Part shown: positions 37,270 to 48,987 of the stretch, one piece after another
How the letters are laid out: the number at the start of each line of letters is the position of its first letter
Position numbering within the stretch: the stretch's first letter is position 1
Origin: Amphiura filiformis
Taxonomy: Eukaryota > Echinodermata > Ophiuroidea > Amphilepidida > Amphiuridae
Assembly: GCF_039555335.1 (NCBI RefSeq)
Contig: NC_092631.1
Location: 12,461,701-12,525,700 of the forward strand
Length of the DNA stretch: 64,000 nucleotides
Direction of reading: 5' to 3'
Notes under the pieces: generated by a model
The model's database searches: none
Told to the model about the DNA's origin: nothing
What the model saw: the letters and a program-made list of their open reading frames with translations, nothing else
Program-made: the position numbers and the translations under genes

Positions 37270-38151
37270 TGGCCTTAGTGCTGTTGTTGCAGTAGTATAT
37301 ATTTCTCTTCAGCAAGCCCAGCATTTTATTAGCCTTGCCCTTGGTATTTGATTGATGTGAGTAGACCATTTCAAATCATTACTAAATATTCAAAGCCGAG
37401 GTACGGGTGATGTTTCACCTCCTCGAGGATATGGTGACCCATCTTGTAATTCTTGGTAACTGGATTCCTCTTGTGAGTGACTCTCATCATGCTTATACTG
37501 AAGCACTTGGAAGAATTAAAAGACATCTGCCAGTCTCTCTCCCACTTGACTAAAGCATCAAGATCTTCTTGATTGATGACATGCATCTGGAGACAAACAG
37601 AAGCTAAAATATCTAATTCCACACCCCCACTCGGATATATAGATACACATGATACAAACTACAAAGTTCATTTTATTTTTAATACAGTCATGACAATACA
37701 GCAATGATAGTAATTTACATCTCTACACACACAGATAGAGCAGCTCACGGTTCACGGCGTTTGTAGTAAACAACTCTCAACCCTGAACTTCCGAGCTCGA
37801 TATTATCACTTACCAAAGACGACTCCAACTTCTTATGACGTACACACTTTCCTTAATGTATCTTCTTTACTATGTTTGTTTATTTCCGTAAATCTTTCGC
37901 TTAGAGAGGAAAAAACAGTATGAGAAATAGGTGACATTCTTCTTAAACTCTGCTATCGTGGTGCGTGTTATTGGGATCATTCAATAATCTTTGTCCCATT
38001 CTGGGAGAGCATTTATTTTCACGTGATATGAAGTGACGTAAATTCAAGAGTGTGAAAAGACTAGTATATAATGTAGCGTTGCTACATACTGCACCCAATA
38101 TTGGTTTTGGGCGCAGCAATCATGATGATACAGTAACTGGTAACTGCAGAC

Positions 38152-38484
38152 ATGGAAGAAAGAGATGAGGTTATCTCTTTCGTCCATGCTGCAGATGATA
38201 TAATTGATGATGATACAGATGATGATACCAGGCCCGTACGCAGGGGGGTGCGGGGTGCGACCGCACCTCCCCAAATTTGCAAAAGTATACACAAAAAATC
38301 AGGTTTTTTAACGGTTTTTTGGTCAAAAAAGGTCAACATTTTTGGGGAAAAGTCCACTTTTCACAAAATCGCCCCCCCCCCTTTAGAAAAAAGTCCACTT
38401 TTTCAAAATCAGCACCCCCCCAAAAAAAAAATCCTGCGTACGGGCCTGGATGATACTGATGATTTAAAGAAAACATCTCAGTAA
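38152..38484 (+). other. Acidic ORF interrupted in frame by the hAT MITE
   Basis: The frame starts MEERDEVISFVHAADDIIDDD, runs through the MITE without a stop and closes DDTDDLKKTSQ. Without the MITE it would be only about 34 residues. No domain is recognised; it could be the N-terminus of a dead gene or a GAT-rich chance ORF. Confidence 0.25.
38229..38448. mobile_element. hAT-like MITE, 220 bp, perfect 8-bp target duplication
   Basis: Inverted ends CAGGCCCGTACGCAGG / CCTGCGTACGGGCCTG, flanked by GATGATAC at 38221-38228 and 38449-38456. CAGG termini with 8-bp duplications are the hAT signature. Internally mostly C- and A-rich. Confidence 0.85.
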
Positions 38485-38610
38485 CAGCTAATTTCCAGTG
38501 GGGTCTGTCGTCCAATGTGTGCTTTCTTTCCTTTTTCTTGTTGTTTATGCTCTATACACGTTTTGCCAAATTCTTTCATTGGAAAGCCTGAAACATTGGC
38601 TTTAGGCCTA

Positions 38611-38678
<68 letters not shown>

Positions 38679-38696
38679 GGATGATGATGATGATGA
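38611..38696. repeat. (GAT)n microsatellite
   Basis: About 28 GAT triplets, interrupted once by GAG. It explains the poly-Asp and poly-Ser open frames on the two strands. Confidence 0.97.
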
Positions 38697-38862
38697 AACT
38701 TGCGAGCACAAGTTTGATCATTCTAAATATGGAGTAGGCCTATAGTTTTTTATGTTAATTTTTACAATTATTGGTTATATACATAAAAGATATTAGAAAA
38801 TGTAGTTTTTGAAAAATTTGCAATTTGCGCATGAATGCATAATCTGAAATTAGTCTAGTAGG

Positions 38863-39458
38863 CAGGGGCTATTTTAACGTGTCTTACTGTCACGTTCGTG
38901 CAATGAGATAAAAGTGTTGATGAAGGATAGAGTGCGTTTCAAAAATAAAAAAATTGACATTTTTACCTGAATGTGACCGTAAGAAAGGCTCTATACCATT
39001 GTCTACTATTAAGGGGGTACTACACCCCTGCCCATTTCAAGTTGTGCCTATTTTTTGCATTTTTCTCAAAAATTATAGGCATTGGTGACAAGTAAGATAT
39101 GTATATTATAGGGGCAAGGACTACAACTACTGCACTGGAAATTTTATTTCAGCACAGACAACAGTTGTGGAGTTACAGTCAAAACTGGGGAAAACCAATA
39201 TTTGATCAATAACTACTTGCCTTGAGTTGCTGAATTTTCAGTGCAGTAGTTGTAGTCCTTGCCCCTATAATATTAATATACATATCTTATTGATCACCAA
39301 TGCACTATAATTTTTGAGAAAAATGCAAAAATAGGCTCAAAATTGGCCAGGGGTGTAGTACCCCCTTAAAGCATATCTACACGGATTGTTAATTGTCACT
39401 GTACGAATATTTTATCTCGGCACGTACGTGACAGTGAGACACGTTAAAATAGCCCCTG
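38863..39458. mobile_element. hAT-like MITE with CTAGTAGG duplication, carrying a nested MITE
   Basis: Ends CAGGGGCTATTTTAACGTGT / ACACGTTAAAATAGCCCCTG; flanks CTAGTAGG at 38855-38862 and 39459-39466. Arms extend about 90 bp with divergence. A 353-bp TTAA MITE sits between them, so the outer element is about 240 bp on its own. Confidence 0.85.
39013..39365. mobile_element. TTAA MITE, copy 1, nested
   Basis: Near-complete palindrome with ends GGGGGTACTACACCCCTG / CAGGGGTGTAGTACCCCC, flanked by TTAA at 39009-39012 and 39366-39369. A second copy lies at 56948-57295. Confidence 0.88.
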
Positions 39459-39689
39459 CTAGTAGGCCTACAACACTCTAAAATTAACTCCTCATAAAAT
39501 ATATTCAAATTTTACAAGTATGACTATTCGCAGGGGGCTCAGCAGATTTTTCATCAAAATTAGTAGATTTCTCTTCAAAAAGTTTTTAGATTGCCTATCA
39601 TTTTCATATGAAAAATGACCAAAAAATGAAATTTGAATTGAGTTGTCATCTCCGAGGGGATAATGGACCGTTCACCGTACGCTTGTAAA

Positions 39690-40510
39690 GCCTGGGGCTG
39701 ATGCAAAAAGGGGGGGGGGGGTTGATATTTTTTATCCCGGGGGGGGGGGCTCAATCCCCGGGGGAGGCACTCCCTAATGGCAGGGATGAGCCTCGGCAGG
39801 TCAAATGTACATTTACACAAATATGGGGTCATTCAGTACACAACCTGAATAAAAATAGGGTCATTCGGTATAAAACTTTAAATAAAGGGGCCATTGGGGT
39901 AACAAACTGTAAAATGGGGGTCATTGGGTACAAGATTGCCAAAATTGAGCTCCATAAATAAGTGTCAAAACTGCGAAAAAGAAACTTGGCCACCTTGGGA
40001 ACTTGAATTAATTAACAATCGGAAGCAACTGGATGAATTTGAAAAATCCCATTATTTCTCGAGGAGAACACAAAATACCACCTAACTTTGGGAATAAAAA
40101 GGGGGTCATTGGGTAGCAGGAAATAGAAAAGGGGTGGTCATTGAGTACCTGATTTTTTTAAAGGGGGTCATTGGGTATTTAGGTATGACAATACTGTGAA
40201 CACAAAAAGGGGGTCATTGGGTATAAGCCGGTTTCAAATACGGGGTCAATCCCGAGACACATGATGCATATCCGTTATGGAAGTGCCCCCCCGGGCTCAA
40301 TCACCTTAATTTTTCTCGTATAGAATATAAGTTTACACTAGTTCTATGGGGTTGTCGTTCATTTTCCATGGCCACGAACCCGGGCCAAAAAGGGGGGCCC
40401 TGAAAATAACTTTTCGTCCTAAAAAATAGGTGATTTTTTCTTTATGCATCAGGCCCCTCTGTTACAAGTGTTTGTGAACCGGGATCATTGTGAACGGTCC
40501 CTAACAGAAC
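39690..40510. repeat. G-rich repeat with GGGTCATTGGGTA units
   Basis: Bounded by C/G-rich inverted segments near 39736 and 40290. Inside, variants of GGGGTCATTGGGTA recur about eight times between 39820 and 40230. The part after about 40330 resembles 8090-8240 (shared GCATCAGGCCCC and ACAAGTGTTTGTGAAC), showing a dispersed family. Confidence 0.7.
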
Positions 40511-41244
40511 CTATATTCAAATTGATGATCTTGAATAATGCGTTCATGGAGCCTCTTTTCAATAGTTAGGCCTACCTGTTAAAATACAACGGAATTACGG
40601 AAACAATTCTTTTTGATGAGGTTGTCGGTTTAAACTGGAAATATACCATACCTCATCAAAATGAACAATATATCCTCAAAACTAATAGTTAGGGAACAAA
40701 AATAAATGAGTAGGGATTTTCACTCAGAAAAATGAATAGTGTGAAATTAGAGTGAAGTCACATTGGGCTCCCGGGATTGGGCTTGGTTGTCAAAGCAAAA
40801 GACCGTAACCTTTGAAAACTTATATACGCAGGTTTTAAGCCCTGGTTTCCAAGAAATTGACCAACAATTCAAATATGATTTTTATTGCCAGTTTGAGCTA
40901 TAAAAGATAAAGATTTTAGCCTATTTCATTTGTTAAAACAGAATATTCCAAGTTCTGACTCAACTCGAGTAGCTTGCATACGGCAAGAGTCACGATATCA
41001 GCATCATGCACCTATTTGGGCGACAAATGTGTAACTTCTTTTCAATGTACGTCAAACGAAAGAGGGGGTTATCCACTGACTACCAGACAGGTGTACCCAG
41101 ACTGAACTGCATGAAACGGCCTGTTTGTCACTGGACTCCACAAATTAAACTTTATCTGTGATGGGACAATAAAATTTCCTTTAAAAGGAAAAGCTGGGCT
41201 TTGAATATCAAAAAAAAATCAAAAAATAAGTACAAAGAAGATAC

Positions 41245-41759
41245 TACCGTAAAATGGGGTAACTTCGGTCAGCGGGCCGGGTAACTTTGGTCGGTCAAAT
41301 ATATTTTTTAACTTGTCATATTTTCATACAGCAATATTGTTTTTTGACTTTTGACGGGATTTTTGACCAACATTTTTTTTACATTTTTTTTAGAAAAATA
41401 AAAATCGATATTTATGAGCATGGATGTGTACTTGATTAATTTTTCAAGGGGTCAAATGTCACAAAAAATAACAACTTGCCCATATACAGCGAAGATCAAT
41501 TTTTTGATTTTTTTTCTTCATGGGATGTAATACTCTGACCACGTACCAAAGTTTCCCCAAATGCGGGGTAACGTTGATCAGGCTATTTTTAACCCCTAGG
41601 ACACCCTTACAAAATTATTTTCAAATCATTTTCAAATTCAGGGTGTAGAAGGGAACCCTAATGTCATAAAAAAGATATAATTAGAAATAGAACTGGTTTT
41701 GTTTGGAAGTAGTGGTTTAAAAACTCTGACGGTGCCCAAAGTTACCCCATTTTACGGTA
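41245..41759. mobile_element. TA-flanked MITE (515 bp)
   Basis: Ends TACCGTAAAATGGGGTAAC / GTTACCCCATTTTACGGTA, about 30 bp of inverted repeat with a further internal GGGGTAAC motif near 41565. TA at both borders suggests a Tc1/mariner-type origin. Confidence 0.8.
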
Positions 41760-42349
41760 CACTACAGGAACTCACTTTTGCAGTAGGCCTAGCCCGGCCT
41801 TACACTATTACACTCACTTATACTGTCATGCGATGTCCAAAGATAATATAATAATTATTGGCATTTGGTAAAAAGCAAGTTTCAGATGTTATATACTGTG
41901 AACCGCATTGAAAACAATAACTACTGAACACTGCTTTATGAGGGAACATAAAGGATGGTCAAGTCAATATAGCTAAAAGAATTATGTCATGGGGGAGTGA
42001 GGCTACTTTTTAGCCTGCAAACCCATCACTTAGACAGATATTAAGCATTGTCCTACAAAATCGTTTCACCATAGACCCTAGAAATTATGGTTTCACTGAG
42101 GACGAAGCAAATGCAGTTACTGTTCATTTTCCTATGTAGGCCTATAATATACAGTGCTCTCATTATTGACGTGTGACCTCTACAAACAGTGTATATGCTT
42201 GTTTTTTGAGCAAGTATTCACATAAATCAGCACAACAATAATTATTCATATGTTTGATGAACAGAACTAATTATTCATTCAGTTGTTATTATCATTGACA
42301 CGCAAAGAATCCTAGCAACGACCTACTTAACTAGGAAATGCCCTATACT

Positions 42350-42790
42350 TCTAACATACTTCATCAATACCCGTATCAGTAGTAGATAGCTACTTCATCA
42401 ATACCAATATCGGCAGTAGATATAGATACTTCATCAATGCCCTTATCAGCAGTAGATAGCTATTTCAGCAATACCAATATCAGCAGTAGATAGCTATTTC
42501 ATCAATACCAATAACAGCAGTAGATAACATCTTTATCAGTACACTTATCAGCAGTAGATATAACTACTTTATCAATACCCTTATCAGCAGTAGATAGTTA
42601 CTTCATCAATACCATTATCAGCAGTATAGATACGTACTTTTTCAATACCCTTATCAGCAGTAGATAGCTGCTTCATCAATACAATATCAGTAGTAGATAG
42701 CTACATGAAGTAGATACATGTAATAAATCATCAATGCCCTTATCAGCAGCAGATGGCTACTTCATCAATATCAGCAGTAGATAACATCTA
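42350..42790. repeat. Minisatellite, ~34-37-bp unit
   Basis: About 12 degenerate units of CTACTTCATCAATACC-(A/T)ATATCAGCAGTAGATAG. No unique spacers, so not a CRISPR array. Confidence 0.93.
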
Positions 42791-43135
42791 CCGGGTGTCC
42801 CAAAAAAGGTTACATGTATTTTTGAAAATAATCTAAGTTAATGTTGATAAATATAAATATTCTTTTCATGGCATAATCTATGTACCCCTGTGAATGTCAA
42901 GTTCACAACATACGTACTATACTTTGATCAGCTCGTAATCGGCGGGCTTTTAACATCGCGGATTAATATAAAAATATTTTATTTTGAAAATTGTCTTGTG
43001 ACATCTCATCAGAAGCATCCCAAATTATTAGTCCAAGTCTTATACTTTGTCTACTTTTTTTACACACAAAATATAGACCAGGCAGGTCAACTAATATCAC
43101 TCTTAACTTGGGTCTATTTTTCGGCGTAGTACATT

Positions 43136-43285
43136 GCTAACATCTTTGGCAGATCTGTGTATCTGTGTATTGATGAAGTAGTACCTTCAGTAGATCTGTG
43201 TGTAGATGAAGTAGTACATTGCTTACATCTTCTGTAGATCTGTGTATTGATGAAGTATTACAATGCTTAAGTTTTCTGTAGATAA
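43136..43285. repeat. Minisatellite related in wording to that at 42.35 kb
   Basis: Two to three units built around ATCTTCTGTAGATCTGTGTA and TTGATGAAGTAGTACA. It uses similar words (GATGAAGTA, GTAGAT) to the 42.35-kb array but on the opposite strand. Confidence 0.75.
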
Positions 43286-43913
43286 AATAGAGCTCCGAAA
43301 GATCCTTGATTTTGATAATTTCAGCTCTAAAAGACCCCAAAATTGCTCATTCCTCATATTTCTGGGTTTTTTTAGGCGATTTTCAACCAATAAGCCAAGA
43401 AAGACCCTTGATTTTGACTGTTTGCAGCTCCAAAAGCCCCCCATTTTACTTGTTCGCAGCTCCAAAAGATCCCCTTTTACCTTCCACCTCAAAACTCCGG
43501 GGAACTTACCCACCAAATTTTTTGATGTGCCCCCCCCGGGAAGGAGGTACAGGTACTTATGATGAAATAATGCCACAAATTCGCTGGTGTAGTGCAGGTT
43601 AGAATATGACCATTACTAGGTCAACTGGCTCACGCTTTCTTAGTTACGAACCACTGATCGAAATGATCACTACACAAAGCCTATGGTATATCATAATTTG
43701 GAACAGGTGAATGAGCCCAGGCTTGAACCAGTAACCAGTGGTTACTAACATGCACTACGGCGGCGAATAATACCGGCCCAAAATTTTGATTGACGCAACA
43801 AGTCAAAGCGATTGCTATGCTTTGAAGTAGAAAACTCAAAAGTATTTCAAGTTGGCTGTGCTTCGTCGCTTGTTTTATTGACTTGAATTACATTTCCAAT
43901 TTACTCATGCTTG

Positions 43914-44549
43914 TGTGACGGGACCGAGCGGCTAGGTACTTAGGTAACAAGTGTTTAATTGGTGGGTTTGCCGGAGCTGGAATCCGGCTACGCACTGGAG
44001 GAGTCTGTGATGGACCACAAAGAAATCTACGGTGATACCTTGTTTTCAAGCTTTTTCACTTTCAACTGGTACTTATTTATTCTTAGCACTACTATACTAT
44101 AACATTCTACTGGTTCTCAGTCTACTACTATCTTCAGAAACCAATAGCCATCACACGTGCTAATCAACAACAGGCTGTTAAGATCTGTCAAGGAAGGCAG
44201 CAGTACAACAAGTGAACACGAGCTACTGCGTCAGCAATAGTACACGGGAATGAAACAGGCTAACAGACCCCCAGAACAGCAGGCTGAATCCCCAGCACTG
44301 TTTTAGTGATAAATATCACTCGTTTCCGGGTGTTTACACACAATTTCATGAAATCGCCAATCTCTGCTTTTTCCGGATTACGTAATTTCTCATGCAATTA
44401 GGAAGCGCGCCAATCAGGGCGGCCCATTACCACTTAATTGATATTGATAATGACGTAATGCAGAATCGAATTTAAAGGCGCACTATACTACGTGATTTGG
44501 ATAGTAAAATTAAAGGATACTATTTAACAATATTTCGAATCCCGTCACA
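43914..44549 (-). repeat. 3' LTR (636 bp)
   Basis: Bounded by TGTGACGGGACC and ATCCCGTCACA, a perfect inverted TGTGACGGG terminus. Its first 26 bases on the plus strand recur at 48958-48983. On the minus strand a purine tract (GGGAGGGGGCTG) lies directly upstream, as expected for plus-strand priming. Confidence 0.8.
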
Positions 44550-45539
44550 CAGCCCCCTCCCAACATTATTGACGCTCCGTCAAAATGTGATCTTTGAAAC
44601 ACTAACGGGGTTCGAAATTGCCTTACACTACACCTCTATATACAGTTTTTTATATAACACCTTACTCTACAACATTTAAAAAGGTATATTGTCCTAGCTA
44701 TGCTCTTTCCGGCTCAGTCATGGAATGGCAATGGTAGATCTGCACACATCTGGCATGCCCGAGGCCAAAAATATCCTGGCAATGGTAGTCAGCTTGATCA
44801 TCTGGCATGCCCGAGGCCAAAGTTGTTCTTTCTGTTTCCTCCTTGTTCATCCATTCTTCCTCTACTTGACGCTCAATTTCTCAAGTTCCACTACCTTGTC
44901 ACTATCTGTTGCACCTCCACTCTCTCCTAAGTGGGTCAAATCAATTTCGGTCACACTCTGAATCTCTTATACTCCTCATTACAATACTCTTAAGCTCACC
45001 TTGAGCTTCTCTATAGTTGCCATGCCAATGACCCTTCTGCAACTCTACATGACAAGCATCTACCAATGTCTTGAAACCAGTATCTCCCATTCGTCCAACA
45101 TGTGCTACGATCGATTGGTTCTACGACACAACCTGACATCGTATGTCATTGCAAGACCATTACTACCACTTACACAGGCACTGTAAACACCATGCTCTGA
45201 TGGCATAGCAACTCTCGCAAAAACTGTCCACTCGACTTCTGGGAATAATGGTTAAATTATCCAATTTCTCTTCTTCTGCAGGGCACCACTGAAACACATA
45301 ATCAGCATCAGTCCTGCATAACCAGCGTCACGTTCACTTGCTGTAACTTCCTGACCATAGTCCAACTTTAACATCGGGTCTCAAATTTCTGGAAATCCAT
45401 TCCTTCCACAACACAGGCTAAACACAACAGTGTAGTCAACACATGAGGACTATGTTCAACATCATCCTTAGCATAAGATCAACAACTCAACTTTGGTAAC
45501 ACAACTATTAACCCATAAACGTATTTACAACTGCAACTG

Positions 45540-45870
45540 ATGCATTTCACTACTCTGGGACTTAATAGAACTACAGGCACTCTGCACTGCACACTTCTGT
45601 CCGTGCCTCTGCAGCCTGCATTACTCTCTTATACAGATGGCCCACTTCTCTTGTTACACTTGGCTTCACTCTCGATCTACGAATTACGCTGCTTCCTTTT
45701 TCTGTTTCAATACAGACAGCACCATTAGGCAACTGAACTATCACCTGATATGGCCCTTGCCAGCATATTTCTTGGTCTGTACCACTCTTTTGTCTAGCAT
45801 CATCGCGAATGTATACAAGATCACCTGCCCTATAGACGGTATCTGTTACACGAGTGTCAGAATTCTTCCT
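45540..45870 (-). pseudogene. Integrase C-terminal (GPY/F-type) remnant
   Basis: One frame reads TDTVYRAGDLVYIRDDARQ, then WQGPYQVIVQLPNGAVCIET and VIRRSRVKP. GDLVYIRD followed by W.GPYQV is the GPY/F motif found at the C-terminus of Gypsy integrases. A TGA stop lies in frame shortly upstream and no integrase core precedes it, so this is an isolated tail. Confidence 0.7.
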
Positions 45871-45874
45871 CTTT

Positions 45875-46473
45875 GCTCTGCTTGCTTGCTTCCTACTTTC
45901 CTCTCACTCTTCTGACTCTGACTCTTGTCAAAATCCTCTGTACTCGCTCCTTTCTGACATGCTTTCCTATCAACTTCCTGTACTCGCATATCCACCACAC
46001 TATCACTGTCCGCCCTTATCTCTGGTACCTCTTTATCATATTGAATCTTCAATCCTCTCATAAACTCCTGTGCTCCATCACTCTCCACTTGAGGTGATCT
46101 CCTGGCAACTTGAGGATTACATTCACTGTCAATTCCTATCCTCTTTTTCTTCTTGACATTATCTCCTACTTCACCTATGCCTATAGTGTCCTTTATCTAC
46201 TACACAGTCACATTCACAATAGTCATCTTCCACCATCAACTTCTGTGTTAAGTCTGTGACACTAGCAGGATGCGCATTACCCTCACAATCTTGGTAATAG
46301 TCTTCCATCTGCTGACTCTCACCTTCACCTTTACTGAGATGCCTCTGTTCTGGCATTCTCCTCTCTACATACCGCTCAAACAACATTTCACTTTGTGGAG
46401 TTCCCTTACCCCATCTACTCTCATTGGGTATCTCCACCTTCATCTCTTGTCTACTCTGTTCAACTCCCGACAT
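45875..46473 (-). pseudogene. Charged coding-like segment between gag and integrase tail
   Basis: Two minus-strand reading frames (46171-46473 and 45846-46088) encode hydrophilic sequence rich in Glu, Lys, Gln and Asp with no recognised domain. They sit where protease and reverse transcriptase should be. They may be the end of gag or replacement sequence joined by a deletion. Confidence 0.35.
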
Positions 46474-48752
46474 ACATGTCTTAGACTCTCTTCTAACCTG
46501 ATAGGCTCTGAGCTAGACCAATTGTCCGCTGCTACTGTCTCACTAATACTACCACGGGCACGCAACTCTTGAGCACGATTAAATGACTCTAGTGCCTCAA
46601 CTATCTCAATTGCCTCTTGCAAGGTCTCTGGATCCACTCTAAAATACTTCTAAACAATTCTTCCCGGAGTTCCGAGTCTGCAACGGCTTCGGCGAAATAC
46701 TGGGTTGCAACATGATCCCGCTCTTGCCTACTCATTTCTGGAAATGACAACGCTACCAAATTCTTAATATCATGCCCCAGGTCACGTAGGTCTTCTCCTA
46801 CTACCTGTTCTCTTCTTACTAATTGTTCATGGTAGTACTCCCTACACTCTTTCGGTCTAAATTCTCGACTCATCAAGCTAACAAGCTCATTATACGTCAT
46901 CTCCTCAAGATCAATTTCATGAACACTCAATGCTGACAGAGCCTTTCCTGTACAGCTTCCTATCAACCGCAACATTGCTTCATCATCCTTCCATTCATTG
47001 AACTTCCTACATGCTTCGAAATGCATGTGAAAGTCCTTCCATGGCCCCACTCCATCAAACTGAATCGGACTTAACACCTCTCGCGTCCCCAACTCTGTAT
47101 CACGGGCTTTTGTCATTTCTTCTTCTCTTTTGTGCAACTCCAGCTCTTCTTTGTTCAACTTAGCCAGTCTGTCCCTCAAAGTATTCTCACATAGTTCACG
47201 CTCAGCTTTAAACTTTGCACGTCGGCGTGACAATTTCGTTTCTCTATCATCTAGCTTTATCTTCATCATCTTTAATACTTCACTCTGACGCTCATTATCT
47301 ACTCTCTGACGGTCTAGCATATTCATGTCCCTGCGTTTCTCTCTTCCCAATCTTTTATATCTCGAACAAGCTTTCCACAACAATCCTTCAACTTGGTTGC
47401 TTCTTCCTTTTGTCTTAGCTTCTGCTCCTCCAACTGGGCAGCTTCTTGTCTGTAAGACTCTCTTTGCAGCTGTTCATAATGCCTCCACTTCTCCAAGTTC
47501 AACTGTTCATTCTTACAGTTGGCTTGATTTGCCTTGATTCTAGTACCTGCACGCTCGTATTCCTTACTCCACTCATTCACATTATGAAATGATATCACCT
47601 CCTCGTGCATTGACCCACTCAGCCTTGGAACATCATAAGTGTCGTCAAAGTCGCTATCATCACCATATCATAGGAACGTTCTGACATACTCTCGTTATCA
47701 TCATCATCCTGACACACTACACTGTTTGCATCATCAAAACCCGAGTCTAGACTAAGAGAGTCTAAGCCATGGCAATCATCTCTGCTGAGCTCAGAGTTGA
47801 ATTTCGCAAATTTGGGGTATTTTCTAAATTCATGACTATATCTATCAACTGCTTCAGTTACATGTCCAATTATGACTTCTCCCATTCTTCTATCCTCTCT
47901 TGCATTGTGTGTAAATCTTTCATCACCATCGCCTGTCTCGCCCCCTCCCAAGACTAGATCCGTATTGGGTGTATTATAATTACTGTGAACTCGTGCTGGC
48001 TCCGTGCTAACCTGTGCAACTCTATAACCTTCCATCTCGTCATCTGACTCCCATCTGTCATCTGTCTGTGTCCCAATTTCATTCCGTGCTGTAATTTTCT
48101 TTGATTGTTTCTCTCTCCATTCTCGCATCTGTACTTCTCTAATGCGTTTGTTATGTAAAAATTCTCTCTTCTCGTCTTTCATTTCTTCCATGCGTTTGTG
48201 CAATTTACATTTCTCCTCCTCAATGTACTTTAAGTTGCTGATCACCTCTGGAAGTTCCTCCTCATCGCTTATCTTGGCCATCTCTTGAAGCTTTTCTTCC
48301 AAATCCTGAAGCAATATATCTTGTTTCTCATACATTCTGATCACCTCATCACGTTTGTTCTCCTCTGCCTCTACCAATGAGGGGTATCGCATCACGGAGT
48401 CACTATATGTATTACAGGTTGTCAACTTCTTTTTCTGCATCAGTTCCTTCCCTTTTATAATCTTAGCCTGTCTGTCTTCATTGGAAAAACTTTTCCCAAG
48501 TTTCTGAGCCATACACTTGAAATCTGCAGCCTTCCGCCCTCTACCAACAGTTTCACTACCAGTGTCTGAACTACTTCCGGACTCACTCTCAAAATCACTT
48601 TCACTACTGCCTACCTCTTCCTTTCGCTCTGTTTCAACATTTCCCTCTATTGGCTTTAACTCCAATGCACTATTATCACCAGGCCGAGCCCTTTTCCACT
48701 TCTCTTTCCATCCAGGGCTACCTCCATCTTTTTCTATATCACTCCCCGACAT
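46440..48752 (-). pseudogene. Gag-like coding region, frameshifted
   Basis: Starts MSGSDIEKDGGSPGWKEKWK at 48752. It continues as highly charged, coiled-coil-like sequence, then a Gag core resembling the retrotrans_gag fold (LSPIQFDGVGPWKDFHMHFE, KALSALS, MTYNELVSLMSREFRP, LRDLGHDIKNLVALSFPEM). The coding sense continues across at least four frame changes near 47675, 47350, 46640 and 46455, so no single intact product exists. The long N-terminal coiled-coil region is unusual for a simple Gypsy gag. I see no zinc knuckle. Confidence 0.7.
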
Positions 48753-48937
48753 TGCTCAATACTCTCACTGATCCTCTATTATTACTTCACCTTGCTCTTT
48801 CGACTCTCTTTAAATTCACAGTCTTCCACGACTTCGGGTTTACTACTTGCTCAACTTCTCGACTTGTTAATCTCCGTTCACATCACCGCAGTTTCTGGGT
48901 CCATCTAAACTCACAACTCCTCCTAATCTCAACACAA

Positions 48938-48955
48938 ATCCCACCGCTGCCACCA
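48938..48955 (-). other. Primer-binding site of the LTR element
   Basis: Two bases inside the 5' LTR end the minus strand reads TGGTGGCAGCGGTGGGAT. A TGG start directly after the LTR is the expected complement of a tRNA 3' CCA end. I cannot name the tRNA. Confidence 0.65.
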
Positions 48956-48957
48956 CT

Positions 48958-48983
48958 TGTGACGGGACCGAGCGGCTAGGTAC
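48958..48983 (-). repeat. 5' LTR stub (26 bp)
   Basis: Identical as read to the first 26 plus-strand bases of the 3' LTR, then homology stops abruptly at a GGTCTCG-type repeat. The remaining 610 bp of this LTR is gone. Confidence 0.8.
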
Positions 48984-48987
48984 AGTG

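Larger units (their letters stand above)
30885..37622 (-). mobile_element. LINE split by a 5.66-kb element and a palindromic MITE
   Basis: Minus-strand pieces: 37371-37622 (QEDLDALVKWERDWQMSFNS, YKMGHHILEEVKHHPYLGF), about 37270-37370 (KANKMLGLLKRN), a MITE at 36887-37269, 36776-36886 (YKSLIRPKLEYCSS, FFPRTSRDWNSL), a large insertion, then 31037-31108 (KKDPAAFPTLDAFKTALRD, TAG stop at 31037) and a 3' tail with AAG repeats near 30885. Removing the insertion and one TTAA restores W-N-S-L-K-K-D-P in frame. Confidence 0.85.
43914..48983 (-). mobile_element. Deleted Ty3/Gypsy-type LTR retrotransposon
   Basis: On the minus strand the order is: 5' LTR stub (48958-48983), primer-binding site, gag-like coding, integrase tail, purine tract, complete 3' LTR (43914-44549). 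The LTR begins TGTGACGGG and ends CCCGTCACA. The internal region is about 4.4 kb, too short for gag plus a full pol. Protease, reverse transcriptase, RNase H and the integrase core are not visible, so the element cannot be autonomous. Confidence 0.85.

Noticed and set aside
38478-38745. Poly-Ser and poly-Asp open frames
   Set aside because: Both are translations of the (GAT)n microsatellite.
42350-42790. CRISPR-like array
   Set aside because: Units are contiguous and degenerate with no unique spacers, in animal DNA: a minisatellite.
46601-47383. Host gene with coiled coils
   Set aside because: It lies between LTR sequences, next to a primer-binding site and an integrase tail, so a transposon gag is the simpler reading.
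45540-48979. Plus-strand ORFs across the LTR element
   Set aside because: They are antisense shadows of the gag/integrase sense on the minus strand (Ser/Leu/Pro-rich complement of acidic coding).
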